A stretch of 64,000 nucleotides of DNA from DAOPXV01 sp964551445 (GCA_964551445.1 CAZKCG010000015.1:1-64000); one strand, 5' to 3'. Positions 8,351 to 17,743 are shown, counted from the stretch's first letter. The notes: generated by a model from the sequence alone, not told the origin. Made by a program: numbers and translations.

Positions 8351-9202
8351 ATGTCGCATATCGTAAAAAAAACCTGTCTGGCAGTGATTTTTATCTTTTT
8401 AACGCCGTGGCCGTTTTCCGGGGTTTTCTCCGCGGAAGCCGCGGCAACCGAGGAGGCCGCGGTATCGGCGCCCGCAGTCCGGGAACAGCCTGCGCTCGTG
8501 CCGTCGGATTTTAAAAACAGTGATAACCTTAAATATCAGATCCGCGCGCTGAAGAGCGTCATGGTATCTATTTCGTCTAACTATAGCGAGAACGACGCCC
8601 ACGCTAAGAATTTTTTTAAAAACCTTATAAACGTTGTGGCCGACTGTCAGGTCACGCCTGTAGAATCAGCGGGGATATCGGAGGAGCTGGCCGAGCTTAT
8701 GGTGAGGCTCAAGGTCGTCGATGAGGAGGAATCCAGGCTTTTCCGCCAGTTCGCGAAGGTTTTAGACGAGGCATATATCCCGAAATCCACCATAAACAAG
8801 ATGATAGCAAGGACAAGGGACGTCGTTTCGATACTTAAAAATAAAAAGAACGAACAGGCCGACGCTGACGGTCTCATCTACAAATATTTCGGCGTCGACG
8901 GCAAAGGGCACAAGGTGTTCGACCGGGGCGAGACGAAATACAGAGGAAAATCAAGTTTCATAGGGGATGACCGCGGAAAGGCTGCCGAACTCATAGAAAA
9001 GTTCACGGCCGAAGATACCGGAAAAAAGAAAAAAATAGTCGGGATGGAGTTCATGGACCCAAACGCCACTCCCGATGAAACGTTGAAGAAACAGACCGAA
9101 AAAGACAATTCTAAAAAGGATTCAGCGGCGAAGGAACAGTCGGAGATAGAAGAATTGTTCGAGAAAAAGCCCGAACCGAAAAAAGAAGAAGATAAGAAAT
9201 AA
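8351..9202 (+). CDS. Secreted or periplasmic protein of unknown function
   Basis: A signal peptide is evident (basic start, hydrophobic core about 8-26, Ala-rich cleavage region near 28-33). The mature part is helical and charged, with a Lys/Glu/Asp-rich low-complexity tail from about 225 to the end. I do not recognise a domain. GAGGT at 8342-8346 supports the ATG at 8351; a GTG at 8345 overlaps that site and is unlikely. The gene follows the PilX-like gene by 34 bp and is likely cotranscribed with it; rnhB follows 18 bp later. Confidence 0.7.
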   Translation: MSHIVKKTCLAVIFIFLTPWPFSGVFSAEAAATEEAAVSAPAVREQPALVPSDFKNSDNLKYQIRALKSVMVSISSNYSENDAHAKNFFKNLINVVADCQVTPVESAGISEELAELMVRLKVVDEEESRLFRQFAKVLDEAYIPKSTINKMIARTRDVVSILKNKKNEQADADGLIYKYFGVDGKGHKVFDRGETKYRGKSSFIGDDRGKAAELIEKFTAEDTGKKKKIVGMEFMDPNATPDETLKKQTEKDNSKKDSAAKEQSEIEELFEKKPEPKKEEDKK

Positions 9203-9220
9203 TTTTTTAAGGCGGTCATG

Positions 9221-9934
9221 ATGCAGAGAAATTTAGACCTGTTCTCAAACGAGCCGGATTTTCCTTCATCTCATGAAGAAGAGGTGTTTTATTCGGCCTA
9301 CGATAAGAAAAAAAGAATTAAAAATTGCGACAATGTAATGCATTTTTTTGAATCACGCCTTCGCGCCGCCGGGTATCGCGATATAGCCGGAGTTGACGAG
9401 GCCGGAAGAGGACCTCTGGCGGGGCCGGTAGTGGCTTCGGCCGTGATCCTTCCGGAGGGATTTCACGTTGAGGGCCTGTACGATTCGAAGAGTATATCGG
9501 AAAAGGTCCGCGACAGGATATATTCTACGCTTACCTCCCGCGATGATATATACTGGGCGGTAGGGATCGTTGATAATTTACGCATCGATTCGATAAACAT
9601 ACTTGCGGCGACCTATCAGGCGGTCCGTGAAGCCTATTCGAAACTTTCAAAAAGACCGGAGTTTCTCCTTAACGACGCGATGATAGTTCCCGAAATAAAG
9701 ACCGGCCAGAGAAAAATAATAAAAGGCGATGCGAAATCAGCGTCGATAGCGGCCGCATCGATCATAGCCAAGGTCACAAGAGACCGCATGATGGATGAAT
9801 ATGACCGCAAATACCCCGTTTATGGATTCGCCAGACACAAGGGGTATGGAACGGCCGGACATATAGAAGCTATAAAAAAACACGGTTATTGCGATATTCA
9901 CAGGCGCTCTTTCAATATCGGGATCGAAGGCTGA
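9221..9934 (+). CDS. rnhB: Ribonuclease HII
   Basis: RNase HII cleaves RNA-DNA hybrids and single ribonucleotides in DNA. The metal-binding acidic residues are seen in AGVDEAGRGPLAGP, in LLNDAM, and in SIIAKVTRDRMMDEYD; the tail RHKGYGTAGHIEAIKKHG is typical. About 50 N-terminal residues precede the core, more than in most RNase HII. AAGGCGG at 9209-9215 has better spacing to the ATG at 9221 than to the one at 9218. The position next to FliK-like and FlhB-like genes matches the Bacillus rnhB-ylqG-ylqH order. Confidence 0.95.
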   Translation: MQRNLDLFSNEPDFPSSHEEEVFYSAYDKKKRIKNCDNVMHFFESRLRAAGYRDIAGVDEAGRGPLAGPVVASAVILPEGFHVEGLYDSKSISEKVRDRIYSTLTSRDDIYWAVGIVDNLRIDSINILAATYQAVREAYSKLSKRPEFLLNDAMIVPEIKTGQRKIIKGDAKSASIAAASIIAKVTRDRMMDEYDRKYPVYGFARHKGYGTAGHIEAIKKHGYCDIHRRSFNIGIEG

Positions 9935-10011
9935 ACGATCGAACCGGTCTTTCAGCCGGATAAGCTTCGATCCCGGCGGGCATCTTAAAATATAAAAGGC
10001 GGTCGCGGCCG

Positions 10012-11412
10012 ATGGTTGACATCAATATGTCAGGTATTAATCCAATAGAACCCGTTAAATCTTCCATTGAACGCCACGATGAAGGTTATCGGGATGTCCG
10101 TATCGAACCTTCAGGACGGGAGGCGCCCGGGCTTCACGAGGGACAGATCTATCGCGGAAAGGTCTCGGGGTTCGCCGACGGCGGGGCTATCATTTCGGTC
10201 AATGATAATTACGTGATGGCCTCGAAGGAAACCGGGTTTATGCTCGACGAGCAGGTATCGCTTAAATTCGTCAGGCAGGAGGCCGACGGCAGCCTGCTTT
10301 TCAAGCTTATGACTGATAAGAAGACTGCCGGAGGCGACGGCGCCAGGAGCCGTTCTGATCTACTCGAACGCTTGGGCCTGGACTCGAAAGGCGACACAGC
10401 GAAAGGTGTTTTGGATTCTTTCATGAAGTTTGGAATGGTCTTGGACCGGACGAAAATGGAGTCCGTGGCGTCTGACGTTTTAAGACTGACCGGCAAACCC
10501 GAGGTAGCAGCCGCGATGAAAAACGCTCCCGCGACAAGTCTTTCAGACATATCCGCGCTTCTTAGAAATTCAGGTTTAAGGCCGTCAGCCGACTCCGCGT
10601 CGCTAGGCATAATGCTTCTGGCCTCGCTTGACGGGTTTTCCGGCGATTTCACTAAACTTTTCGCGCTCGCCCCTCTTCAATTTTCCAATGAACTTATAAA
10701 GCTGATACCTGATATAGAGAAAAAGAACAAAGAACTCGCAAAGACGGCCAGAAAGATCGCCTCGATATTTTCGAAGATCAAAAAAACCGACGGACCGGGG
10801 CTCTTAAAGGATCTCGGCCGGGCACTGGCCGAAGGGATCCGCAAAGACCCTGATGGCCGGGATATAAAAGACGGTTCCGAAGATGAAAAAGGGCCGGCGA
10901 TATGCGATATAATTAAATTTAAAAAATTCCTCGAAAAAGAGGTGGAGGCCGGCGGAGGGACGCCGGAGGCCGCGAAACTGATAGAAGGATGCGCCGAAAG
11001 CCTCGAAAATTACGCGATGTTAAGCCTTTACGGAGAACTTTCCAACAGGCATTTCACTAAACTTCCGCTTTCTTTCGATGGCGAAGAACAAGAGGCGCTT
11101 ATAGAATTTGAAAAAAGCGGCGGCGAGGTCAAAAGCGTCGATGTTTATTTATCGATGACGAGCCTGGGTCCGTTGCGCGTAAATTTGAAAAAGGGTGAAA
11201 ATGCTCTCGGGGTTTATCTTTTTGTTGCCGGCGACGGCGTGCGAGATTTTTTAATGTCCGCTTATGATGAAGTGAAAAACTCATGGAATGATCTTTTTAA
11301 GGTGCCGCACAATTTTTCGATAGTCAAAGGCGCCCCGGGCGACTTTCATCCCGGTATATTAAAGCATGTCAAGGAAAAACAAGACTCGGGCGGGCTTGAT
11401 TTAAGCGTATAA
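10012..11412 (+). CDS. FliK-like hook-length-control family protein (YlqG-type)
   Basis: The N-terminal region has a short beta domain (about 40-105) and the middle is helical and variable. The C-terminal region about 355-450 (LPLSFDGEEQEALIEF, SLGPLRVNLKK) matches the pattern of the FliK/Flg_hook C-terminal domain. The FlhB-C-terminal-like gene is directly downstream, the same pairing as ylqG-ylqH after rnhB in Bacillus. No other flagellar gene is in the window, so it may act outside classical hook-length control. AAAGGCGG precedes the ATG at 10012. The family call rests on context and C-terminal pattern. Confidence 0.6.
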   Translation: MVDINMSGINPIEPVKSSIERHDEGYRDVRIEPSGREAPGLHEGQIYRGKVSGFADGGAIISVNDNYVMASKETGFMLDEQVSLKFVRQEADGSLLFKLMTDKKTAGGDGARSRSDLLERLGLDSKGDTAKGVLDSFMKFGMVLDRTKMESVASDVLRLTGKPEVAAAMKNAPATSLSDISALLRNSGLRPSADSASLGIMLLASLDGFSGDFTKLFALAPLQFSNELIKLIPDIEKKNKELAKTARKIASIFSKIKKTDGPGLLKDLGRALAEGIRKDPDGRDIKDGSEDEKGPAICDIIKFKKFLEKEVEAGGGTPEAAKLIEGCAESLENYAMLSLYGELSNRHFTKLPLSFDGEEQEALIEFEKSGGEVKSVDVYLSMTSLGPLRVNLKKGENALGVYLFVAGDGVRDFLMSAYDEVKNSWNDLFKVPHNFSIVKGAPGDFHPGILKHVKEKQDSGGLDLSV

Positions 11413-11456
11413 TTCGCGGGCTATCGATATCGGCCCGATAAAATGGAGCGTCAATT

Positions 11457-11786
11457 TTGGAAAAAAAAGAAAAAAAAATGGCCGTAGCCCTCACATACGA
11501 TCATGACACCGACGGCGCCCCCCGGGTCGCCGCCCGCGGCCAGGGCTTTATTGCCGAACAGATAATAAAGGTCGCGAAGCAGTACGACGTCCCTTTTTAC
11601 AAGGACGCCGACCTTTGCGAAGTTCTGGTGCAGATGGACATAAATACTCAGATACCCGAAGAACTTTATGAGGTTCTCGCGAAAGTGCTCGCTTTTGTTT
11701 ATAAAGCGAACCGGAGCCACCGGCTTTTAGGACAGGGCGCCGATAAAAAAATTGACGGGGTAGCAGCAGACAATCCGAAACAATAA
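11457..11786 (+). CDS. FlhB C-terminal-domain-like protein (FlhB2/YlqH type)
   Basis: The region MAVALTYDHDTDGAPRVAAR through IIKVAKQYDVPFYKDADL matches the part of FlhB/YscU that follows the NPTH autocleavage site, but the membrane part and the NPTH motif are absent. Such stand-alone forms occur next to rnhB and a FliK-like gene in many bacteria. The TTG at 11457 is preceded by GGAG at 11445-11448; an ATG at 11478 lacks a site. The first codons form an A-rich run that could allow slippage. A partner for a substrate-specificity switch is plausible but unproven. psuG follows 12 bp later. Confidence 0.8.
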   Translation: MEKKEKKMAVALTYDHDTDGAPRVAARGQGFIAEQIIKVAKQYDVPFYKDADLCEVLVQMDINTQIPEELYEVLAKVLAFVYKANRSHRLLGQGADKKIDGVAADNPKQ

Positions 11787-11798
11787 AGGAGAATCCAT

Positions 11799-12716
11799 AT
11801 GAAAGATTTTTTGATAATTTCAAAAGAAGTAAGGGACGCGCTTAAAAAGAAGAATCCCGTGGTAGCTTTTGAATCGACGATAATAACATTCGGGCTGCCG
11901 TATCCCGGAAATTTAAAGGTGGCCAGGGAAGTAGAGGCGATAGCGGTTAAAAACGGAGCCGTAGCGGCTACCATAGCGATAGTTGGCGGCCGGGTCGTCG
12001 TAGGAGCCGGCCCGGACGTTCTCAAATTTATGGCCGAGCCTAAAAACAAAACTGATATAATGAAGGTCGCCCGCCACAATATGGCTTCCGTGCTGGGACT
12101 CGGACAAAACGGCGCGACCACCGTTTCGGCTACTATGATGGCGTGTGACGCCGCCGGGATACCGGTATTTGTAACCGGCGGGATCGGCGGGGTCCATCGC
12201 GGGGCTTCGGAATCTTTTGATATTTCCTCCGATCTTAAGGAATTTGAAAAGTCGAAGGTCGCCGTGGTATCTTCAGGCGTGAAATCGATACTCGACATAA
12301 AGCTTACGCTGGAGTATCTCGAAACCTGCGGCGTACCTATAATAGGTTATAAGACGGAAGAGTTTCCAGCCTTCTACAGCAGGACCTCCGGGTTTCGCGT
12401 TAACACTTCCGTTAAAAATCCGGTTGAAGCGGCCAGGATCATAAAAGCGGCTTTCGGTTTTTCAAATTGCGGGGTCCTTGTGGCGAACCCGATACCGTCT
12501 AAATTTGAGATAAACTCTTCATATATCAGCAAAATGGTCGATAAGATAGTTAAGGACGCTCATCCGAAAGCTATCGAAGGCCCGAAGTATACGCCGTATA
12601 TACTCGCGAAACTTCACGAACTCAGCGAGGGGAGAACACTGGCGGCTAACGTTGCGCTGATAAAGAGCAACGCTGAGATCGGGGCAAAGCTCGCGGTGGA
12701 GCTTTCAAAACTTTAA
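11799..12716 (+). CDS. psuG: Pseudouridine-5'-phosphate glycosidase
   Basis: PsuG reversibly splits pseudouridine 5'-phosphate into uracil and ribose 5-phosphate. The 305-residue protein shows VAFESTIITFGLPYPGN with the catalytic Glu, TVSATMMACDAAGIPVFVTGGIGGVHRG, and LVANPIP, all typical of the family. AAAGGAGAA precedes the ATG at 11799. The usual partner, pseudouridine kinase PsuK, is not adjacent. The gene lies between the FlhB-like gene and a membrane ankyrin protein, with short spacing on both sides, so it is probably in the same transcript. Confidence 0.95.
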   Translation: MKDFLIISKEVRDALKKKNPVVAFESTIITFGLPYPGNLKVAREVEAIAVKNGAVAATIAIVGGRVVVGAGPDVLKFMAEPKNKTDIMKVARHNMASVLGLGQNGATTVSATMMACDAAGIPVFVTGGIGGVHRGASESFDISSDLKEFEKSKVAVVSSGVKSILDIKLTLEYLETCGVPIIGYKTEEFPAFYSRTSGFRVNTSVKNPVEAARIIKAAFGFSNCGVLVANPIPSKFEINSSYISKMVDKIVKDAHPKAIEGPKYTPYILAKLHELSEGRTLAANVALIKSNAEIGAKLAVELSKL

Positions 12717-12734
12717 AAAGAACCGGTGCTTTTG

Positions 12735-14321
12735 ATGAAAAAGGCTGTTTTAATAATTCTGGCTGTTTTTGCGTTTCTGACGGTTTTGCCGCCGGGGCAG
12801 GTTTTGGCTCAGGCCAAAACGAAAAAAACTCCTTCGCACGGCGCGTCGGGTCTTGTAATAAATCCCGACCGCCAGACATTTATTGAGATCAAGCACCTCA
12901 TCGAAAAGGACGCCGACGTGAATCACCGTGACGCTGATGGCGTAACGCCGCTCATGCGCGCGGCTTTTCTCGGGAACCTCCCTCTCGTGAAACTTCTCGT
13001 TGACAGCGGATCGGAAATCAATGCCCGCGATAATGATCATATGACGCCGCTTATGAACGCGGCGGCTTCCGGATATATAGAGATAGCGAAGCATCTTATA
13101 AATTCCGGCGCCGACGTTAACGCAAAGGACGCGACCGGCGTTACAGCTCTTATGATCGCCGCGCTCAATCCCCGCGATGACGCCGAGATGGTCAGGCTGC
13201 TCGTTGAAAGCGGCGCCGACGCTAACCTGCGTGACGCCGGCGGAAATAACGCGCTGGCGGTGGCCGAGAACAGGGGAAATCGCGAGTCGGCAAAATTTTT
13301 ATCAGGGCACACTTCTAATGAGAATCCTCTTACAAAACCTCTTTTATACGCTCTTATAGTCCTTGCGGCTTTTCTTTTAGCGAAAATATATTTTAAAAGA
13401 CTTATGAAAAAGCCGGCGCCGAAAATATTGGCCGCTGAGGAACAGGTCGCTTCTATGACTTCCGAAGCCGCGCCTGAACCGGCTCCTGAAAAACCCAGGA
13501 TAAATTTAATGGAAGCGGTTATCGCATCCGACGTGGAAGCTCTGAAGCGCGGGATCCGCGAGGGCGGCGACGTCGATACCACGGATAAATCGGGATGGAC
13601 CCTTTTGATGAACGCCTCGAGCAAAGGCTTGAACGACATAGTCGCGGCGCTTGTGGAGGGGAAAGCCAGCCTCAATTATCAGGATAAAGACGGAAGGACC
13701 GCCTTGATGAACGCCGTTTATTCCGGAAAGAACGACACGATAAGGCTTCTTATCGGAAGCGGCGCCGACGTTAATCTCCGCGGCGCCGACGGCCGTTCGG
13801 CTTATACCATTGCGAGCGATAAAGGCAATACGAAAATAATAAATCTGCTCAGGGCTGCCGGCGCGATCGACGCGCGCCCTGAAAAAAATGAAGAACCCGC
13901 CGCTCAAATGCCTGAAATGAACTTGAGTTTCGATCCCGGGGTCAACGAAACATTAAGGGCGTCCGTGTCGGAAGAAAATCTTGAACAAACGGTTAAAATG
14001 CTTGAAAAAAGGGCCGATCCTAACGCATGCGATAAAAACGGCGTAACGGCTCTTATGATAGCCGCAAGCGTCGGAAATATAGAAATAATGAAAGCGCTCA
14101 TAAAGGCCGGAGCAGAAGTTAACGCTAAAAATTCGCGCGGCGTAACGCCGCTTATACTCGCGGCCGGAAAAGGCCGCGCTAAAGCTGCGGCGCTTCTTAT
14201 TAAAGCGGGCGCTGACGTTAACGCTAAAACCGCCAACGGCGCGACCGCGATAAAATATGCCGCCGAAAAGGGTTTCCCTGAAGTCGCAGCGCTGCTTAAA
14301 AAGGTCGGCGCCGTCGAATAA
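12735..14321 (+). CDS. Membrane ankyrin-repeat protein with repeats on both sides of a transmembrane segment
   Basis: An N-terminal signal-like helix (about 1-24) leads into about four ankyrin repeats (TPLMRAAFLGN, TPLMNAAASGY, TALMIAALNP). A single membrane segment follows (about 200-218, LIVLAAFLLAK), then about six more ankyrin repeats to the C-terminus. If the first helix is a cleaved signal peptide, the first block is periplasmic and the second cytoplasmic. ATG at 12735 is preferred because it begins a typical signal peptide; a GTG at 12726 is possible. Role unknown; ankyrin repeats usually bind proteins. It is the end of the rnhB-psuG run and a new promoter begins at its stop codon. Confidence 0.85.
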   Translation: MKKAVLIILAVFAFLTVLPPGQVLAQAKTKKTPSHGASGLVINPDRQTFIEIKHLIEKDADVNHRDADGVTPLMRAAFLGNLPLVKLLVDSGSEINARDNDHMTPLMNAAASGYIEIAKHLINSGADVNAKDATGVTALMIAALNPRDDAEMVRLLVESGADANLRDAGGNNALAVAENRGNRESAKFLSGHTSNENPLTKPLLYALIVLAAFLLAKIYFKRLMKKPAPKILAAEEQVASMTSEAAPEPAPEKPRINLMEAVIASDVEALKRGIREGGDVDTTDKSGWTLLMNASSKGLNDIVAALVEGKASLNYQDKDGRTALMNAVYSGKNDTIRLLIGSGADVNLRGADGRSAYTIASDKGNTKIINLLRAAGAIDARPEKNEEPAAQMPEMNLSFDPGVNETLRASVSEENLEQTVKMLEKRADPNACDKNGVTALMIAASVGNIEIMKALIKAGAEVNAKNSRGVTPLILAAGKGRAKAAALLIKAGADVNAKTANGATAIKYAAEKGFPEVAALLKKVGAVE

Positions 14322-14325
14322 AATA

Positions 14326-14354
14326 TTGATTTTTTTCTTTTTATCATTTATAAT
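14326..14354 (+). promoter_or_regulatory. Promoter for serA-glyA
   Basis: TTGATT (14326-14331) and perfect TATAAT (14349-14354) are 17 bp apart, directly after the ankyrin gene stop. Transcription from about 14361 gives an AT-rich leader of about 114 nt to the serA ATG at 14475; I recognise no riboswitch in it. Confidence 0.75.
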
Positions 14355-14474
14355 GCTTTTTTAATATCACTTCATTTTTTCTTTAACGATTAAAAATACC
14401 GTATCGATTTTAAATGATCGCCTGTAAGAAGTATGGGTGTCTTAAAATACTATTTATTTCAGGGGGTAGGGGTT

Positions 14475-15443
14475 ATGGGGCATAAAGTTTTGATCTGCGA
14501 CGCGGTCGCTAAAAAAGGGATAAATTATCTTAAGGAAAAGGGTTTTGAATGCGACGAATTATTGGGTAAGACCGAAGATGAAATAACCGCGATAGCCGGC
14601 GGATATGACGCTATAATAGTGCGTTCGGCAACGAAGATAACGCCGAAGATATTAAAAGCAGCCGTTCCCCGCTTAAAGATAGTCGGCCGCGCCGGCGTCG
14701 GTTACGATAATATAAACGTTGACTCCGCTTCGGAAAACGGCGTTATCGTTATGAATTCTCCGTTCGGAACGACCGTGTCCGTCGCCGAACTCGCTCTCGC
14801 GATGACGCTCGCGATATCACGCAAGATACATTCGGCCGACGCGAAGATGAAGCAGAATGTCTGGGACAAAAAAAGCTTCATGGGCCGTGAACTGAACGGG
14901 AAAACGGCCGGGGTCATCGGCGTCGGCAGGATCGGCATTGAAACGGCGAAACGGTTTAAAGCTTTCGGAATGAAAATTTTGTGCTGCGATCCTTACGCGA
15001 AAGCCGAGGTAATGAGCTCTCACGGGTTCGAACTTGTCTCTTTTGACAGATTGATTGCCGAATCCGACGTTATATCGCTTCACATACCCAAAACCAAAGA
15101 GAGCGCCGGAATGCTCAATAAGGAAGTTTTCAATAAAATGAAGGACGGAGTCATCCTCGTCAACTGCGCCCGCGGCGGAATAATAAACGAGGCGGACCTG
15201 CTCGAAGTTTTAAAAACGAATCCCAAAAAATTCTTCGGAGTGGCGCTTGACGTTTTCGAAAGCGAACCGCCGGTGAACTGGGAGCTCATAAACCACGAAC
15301 TCGTATGCGCGACGCCGCACATAGGCGCTTCGACGAAGGAAGGTCAGGAACTCTGCGCGAGCCAGATATGTGAACAGATAGTCGCTTATTTCACCGAAAA
15401 TAAAGTTATAAACGGCGTAAATCTCGATAAATTAAAAAAATAG
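14475..15443 (+). CDS. serA: D-3-phosphoglycerate dehydrogenase, short form
   Basis: This enzyme oxidises 3-phosphoglycerate to 3-phosphohydroxypyruvate, the first step of serine synthesis. The NAD-binding fold shows GVIGVGRIGIETAKR, and the catalytic Arg, Glu and His lie in NCARGGIINE, DVFESEPP and PHIGASTKEG. At 322 residues it lacks the C-terminal ACT/ASB regulatory domains of long SerA, so serine feedback by that route is not expected. AGGGGG at 14461-14466 sets the ATG at 14475. glyA lies 78 bp downstream, an arrangement that would supply serine, glycine and one-carbon units. A related 2-hydroxyacid dehydrogenase activity cannot be fully excluded. Confidence 0.88.
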   Translation: MGHKVLICDAVAKKGINYLKEKGFECDELLGKTEDEITAIAGGYDAIIVRSATKITPKILKAAVPRLKIVGRAGVGYDNINVDSASENGVIVMNSPFGTTVSVAELALAMTLAISRKIHSADAKMKQNVWDKKSFMGRELNGKTAGVIGVGRIGIETAKRFKAFGMKILCCDPYAKAEVMSSHGFELVSFDRLIAESDVISLHIPKTKESAGMLNKEVFNKMKDGVILVNCARGGIINEADLLEVLKTNPKKFFGVALDVFESEPPVNWELINHELVCATPHIGASTKEGQELCASQICEQIVAYFTENKVINGVNLDKLKK

Positions 15444-15521
15444 AATATATAATAAATTTTATATACCTGCGCCGGATATTTTAACGGCTATAAAAATAAA
15501 AAGAACGAGAGTGATTGGAAA

Positions 15522-16763
15522 ATGTCATTTGAAAACCTCAAAGCACACGATAATCAGATGTTTGAAATAATAAACCGCGAAAAAAACCGTCAGAAGAACA
15601 ATCTTGAATTGATCGCTTCTGAAAATTTCGTTTCGGCGGCTGTTTTAGAGGCCATGGGCTCGTGCCTCACGAATAAATACGCGGAAGGTTATCCGGCGAA
15701 ACGCTATTACGGCGGATGCGAATTCGTCGATGAAGCTGAAAGCCTCGCTATAGAGCGCGCTCAGAAAATTTTCGGCGCGGAGCACGTTAACGTTCAGCCT
15801 CATTCCGGCGCTCAGGCAAACATGGCCGTTTACTTCACCGTTTGTAAACCGGGCGATACGGTCCTTGGAATGAATCTGTCCCATGGCGGCCACCTTACCC
15901 ACGGCCATCCGCTTAATTTTTCCGGCATGATGTACAAGATTGTCAGCTATGGCGTCCGTGCGGAAGATCACAGGATCGATATGGATGAAGTGGAAAAACT
16001 CGCGATGGAGAACAAGCCGAAAATGATCGTAGTTGGTGCTTCGGCCTATCCGCGCTTTATCGATTTTAAAAAGTTCCGTGAGATATGCGATAAATGCGGA
16101 GCGGTCATGATGGTAGATATGGCCCATATAGCGGGCCTTGTCGCTACAGGACTGCATCCTTCGCCGGTTCCTTATGCCGATTTCGTCACGACCACGACCC
16201 ACAAAACTCTCCGCGGGCCGCGCGGCGGCATGATATTATGCAAGGAAAAATACGAGAAGGACATAGACCGGGTCGTGTTCCCCGGATGCCAGGGAGGCCC
16301 TCTCATGCACGTTATAGCGGCCAAAGCGGTCGCGTTCGGCGAAGCGCTTGAACCCTCGTTTAAAAAATACTCGGAACAGGTCGTTAAAAACGCGAGTTTC
16401 CTCGCGGCCGAACTGGTAAAAAAAGACTTCAAACTCGTCTCTGGCGGTACTGATAATCACCTCATGCTCGTCGATCTTTCGGGACTTGGCATCACAGGAA
16501 AGGCGTTTGAAAAAGCTCTCGATCAGGCAGGCATAACGGTAAACAAGAATACAATACCTTTCGATCAGCAAAAACCGATGGTCACATCCGGAATAAGGAT
16601 AGGCACTCCCGCCGTCACGACCAGAGGGGCTAAAGAAGAACACATGACCCGGATCGCTTCCCTGATAAAGGAAGTCGCGGACAACATGACGAACGTTGAA
16701 AAACTCGCCGAAGTAAAACAAAAGGTTGTCGAGCTTTGCGCAGGCCTTAAAGAAATGGCGTAA
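15522..16763 (+). CDS. glyA: Serine hydroxymethyltransferase
   Basis: This PLP enzyme converts serine and tetrahydrofolate to glycine and 5,10-methylene-THF. The 413-residue protein has NLELIASENFVS, YAEGYPAKRYYGG, the PLP-binding lysine motif TTTTHKTLRGPRGG, and the C-terminal RIGTPAVTTRG. All are characteristic. The gene is in one unit with serA and is closed by a terminator at 16798-16831. Confidence 0.97.
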   Translation: MSFENLKAHDNQMFEIINREKNRQKNNLELIASENFVSAAVLEAMGSCLTNKYAEGYPAKRYYGGCEFVDEAESLAIERAQKIFGAEHVNVQPHSGAQANMAVYFTVCKPGDTVLGMNLSHGGHLTHGHPLNFSGMMYKIVSYGVRAEDHRIDMDEVEKLAMENKPKMIVVGASAYPRFIDFKKFREICDKCGAVMMVDMAHIAGLVATGLHPSPVPYADFVTTTTHKTLRGPRGGMILCKEKYEKDIDRVVFPGCQGGPLMHVIAAKAVAFGEALEPSFKKYSEQVVKNASFLAAELVKKDFKLVSGGTDNHLMLVDLSGLGITGKAFEKALDQAGITVNKNTIPFDQQKPMVTSGIRIGTPAVTTRGAKEEHMTRIASLIKEVADNMTNVEKLAEVKQKVVELCAGLKEMA

Positions 16764-16797
16764 GCCAGATGAACATGAACTTGAAATTTTAGTCGTC

Positions 16798-16831
16798 AAA
16801 AACCGCCTCGCGATAATGCGCGGCGGTTTTT
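16798..16831 (+). terminator. Terminator after glyA
   Basis: A GC-rich stem (AAAAACCGCC pairing with GGCGGTTTTT, extended inside by CGC/GCG) is followed by a T-run. Confidence 0.8.
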
Positions 16832-16859
16832 GCGGGCCGGGGTCCGCGAAAGGTTACTG

Positions 16860-17741
16860 ATGGTACACTTTTATCTTATACTTACGATACTTTTCTGGGC
16901 TATCGGCCAGACGCTTTTAAAGGCAGGTCTTTCAAGGACCTCGCCTGTCGACGGATTCATTGCCTGCGGCGTCGCGGGGTTCGCGGCCGGACTTCCTCTG
17001 TTTTACCTGCTGCGGGCTAATCCGGCTTTCGTTCCGGTTTTCGACCCGGTTTTTCCATATATGGCAATTTCAGTATGGGCCGCGCTGTGTTATCTGACAT
17101 TTTATTACGCCATCGACGCCGGTGAATTAGCCGTGGCCAGCGCTCTTTATGGAACATGCCCCATCTGGACCGCTTTATTCGCCGTTTCTTTTCTCGGCGA
17201 GACGCTTACCGTCCGTCAATGGTCGGCTATTATTGCGGTAGTTGCGGGAATAATGCTGCTTTCGTATGAGTGCGCCCGCTCCGGCGCTCAAAACGACAAG
17301 AAAGCAGCCGTTTCAGGCCGGAAATGGTGGATGATAGTTTTCATAGCGGTCTCCGCGGCGGCTATAACGGGCATAGCGGACTCCGTGACAAAGCTCGTTG
17401 CCATAAACCAGAGTCCGGCCACTCATCTGATATATTACTGGGGCGGGCAGATCGTGATAGGCATATTCATCAAAGCCGGGCTTGAAAGGTCTAAATTCAG
17501 CATTTCAGGGATTTTTGATAAATATCTTCTTTCGGGAATGTTTATAATGAATCTCGGCGCGATATGCTTCGTAACTTCAATGACGACCAATCAGGTGAGC
17601 CTTGTCGAGGCTTTCACATCGTCTTATATAGTCCTTCCGGCGATAGCTTCGTGGCTTTTCTTCGGAGAACGCTTCACGCTGGTCAAAGCTATATCGGTGC
17701 TGGTCATCGTCACCGGCGTCACCGTGCTTTCGTTAGGCTGA
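16860..17741 (+). CDS. EamA/DMT-family transporter, copy 1
   Basis: The protein has about ten hydrophobic segments in two similar halves, the layout of drug/metabolite-type EamA permeases. The start MVHFYLILTILFWAIGQ fits the first helix; AAGGT just before the ATG at 16860 supports this start rather than upstream codons. It is strikingly similar to the next gene (shared FWxxGQTLLK, LCYLTxYYA, NAGELxVASA/DAGELAVASA, shared C-terminal pattern), so the two arose by tandem duplication. The substrate is unknown. Confidence 0.85.
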   Translation: MVHFYLILTILFWAIGQTLLKAGLSRTSPVDGFIACGVAGFAAGLPLFYLLRANPAFVPVFDPVFPYMAISVWAALCYLTFYYAIDAGELAVASALYGTCPIWTALFAVSFLGETLTVRQWSAIIAVVAGIMLLSYECARSGAQNDKKAAVSGRKWWMIVFIAVSAAAITGIADSVTKLVAINQSPATHLIYYWGGQIVIGIFIKAGLERSKFSISGIFDKYLLSGMFIMNLGAICFVTSMTTNQVSLVEAFTSSYIVLPAIASWLFFGERFTLVKAISVLVIVTGVTVLSLG

Positions 17742-17743
17742 AA

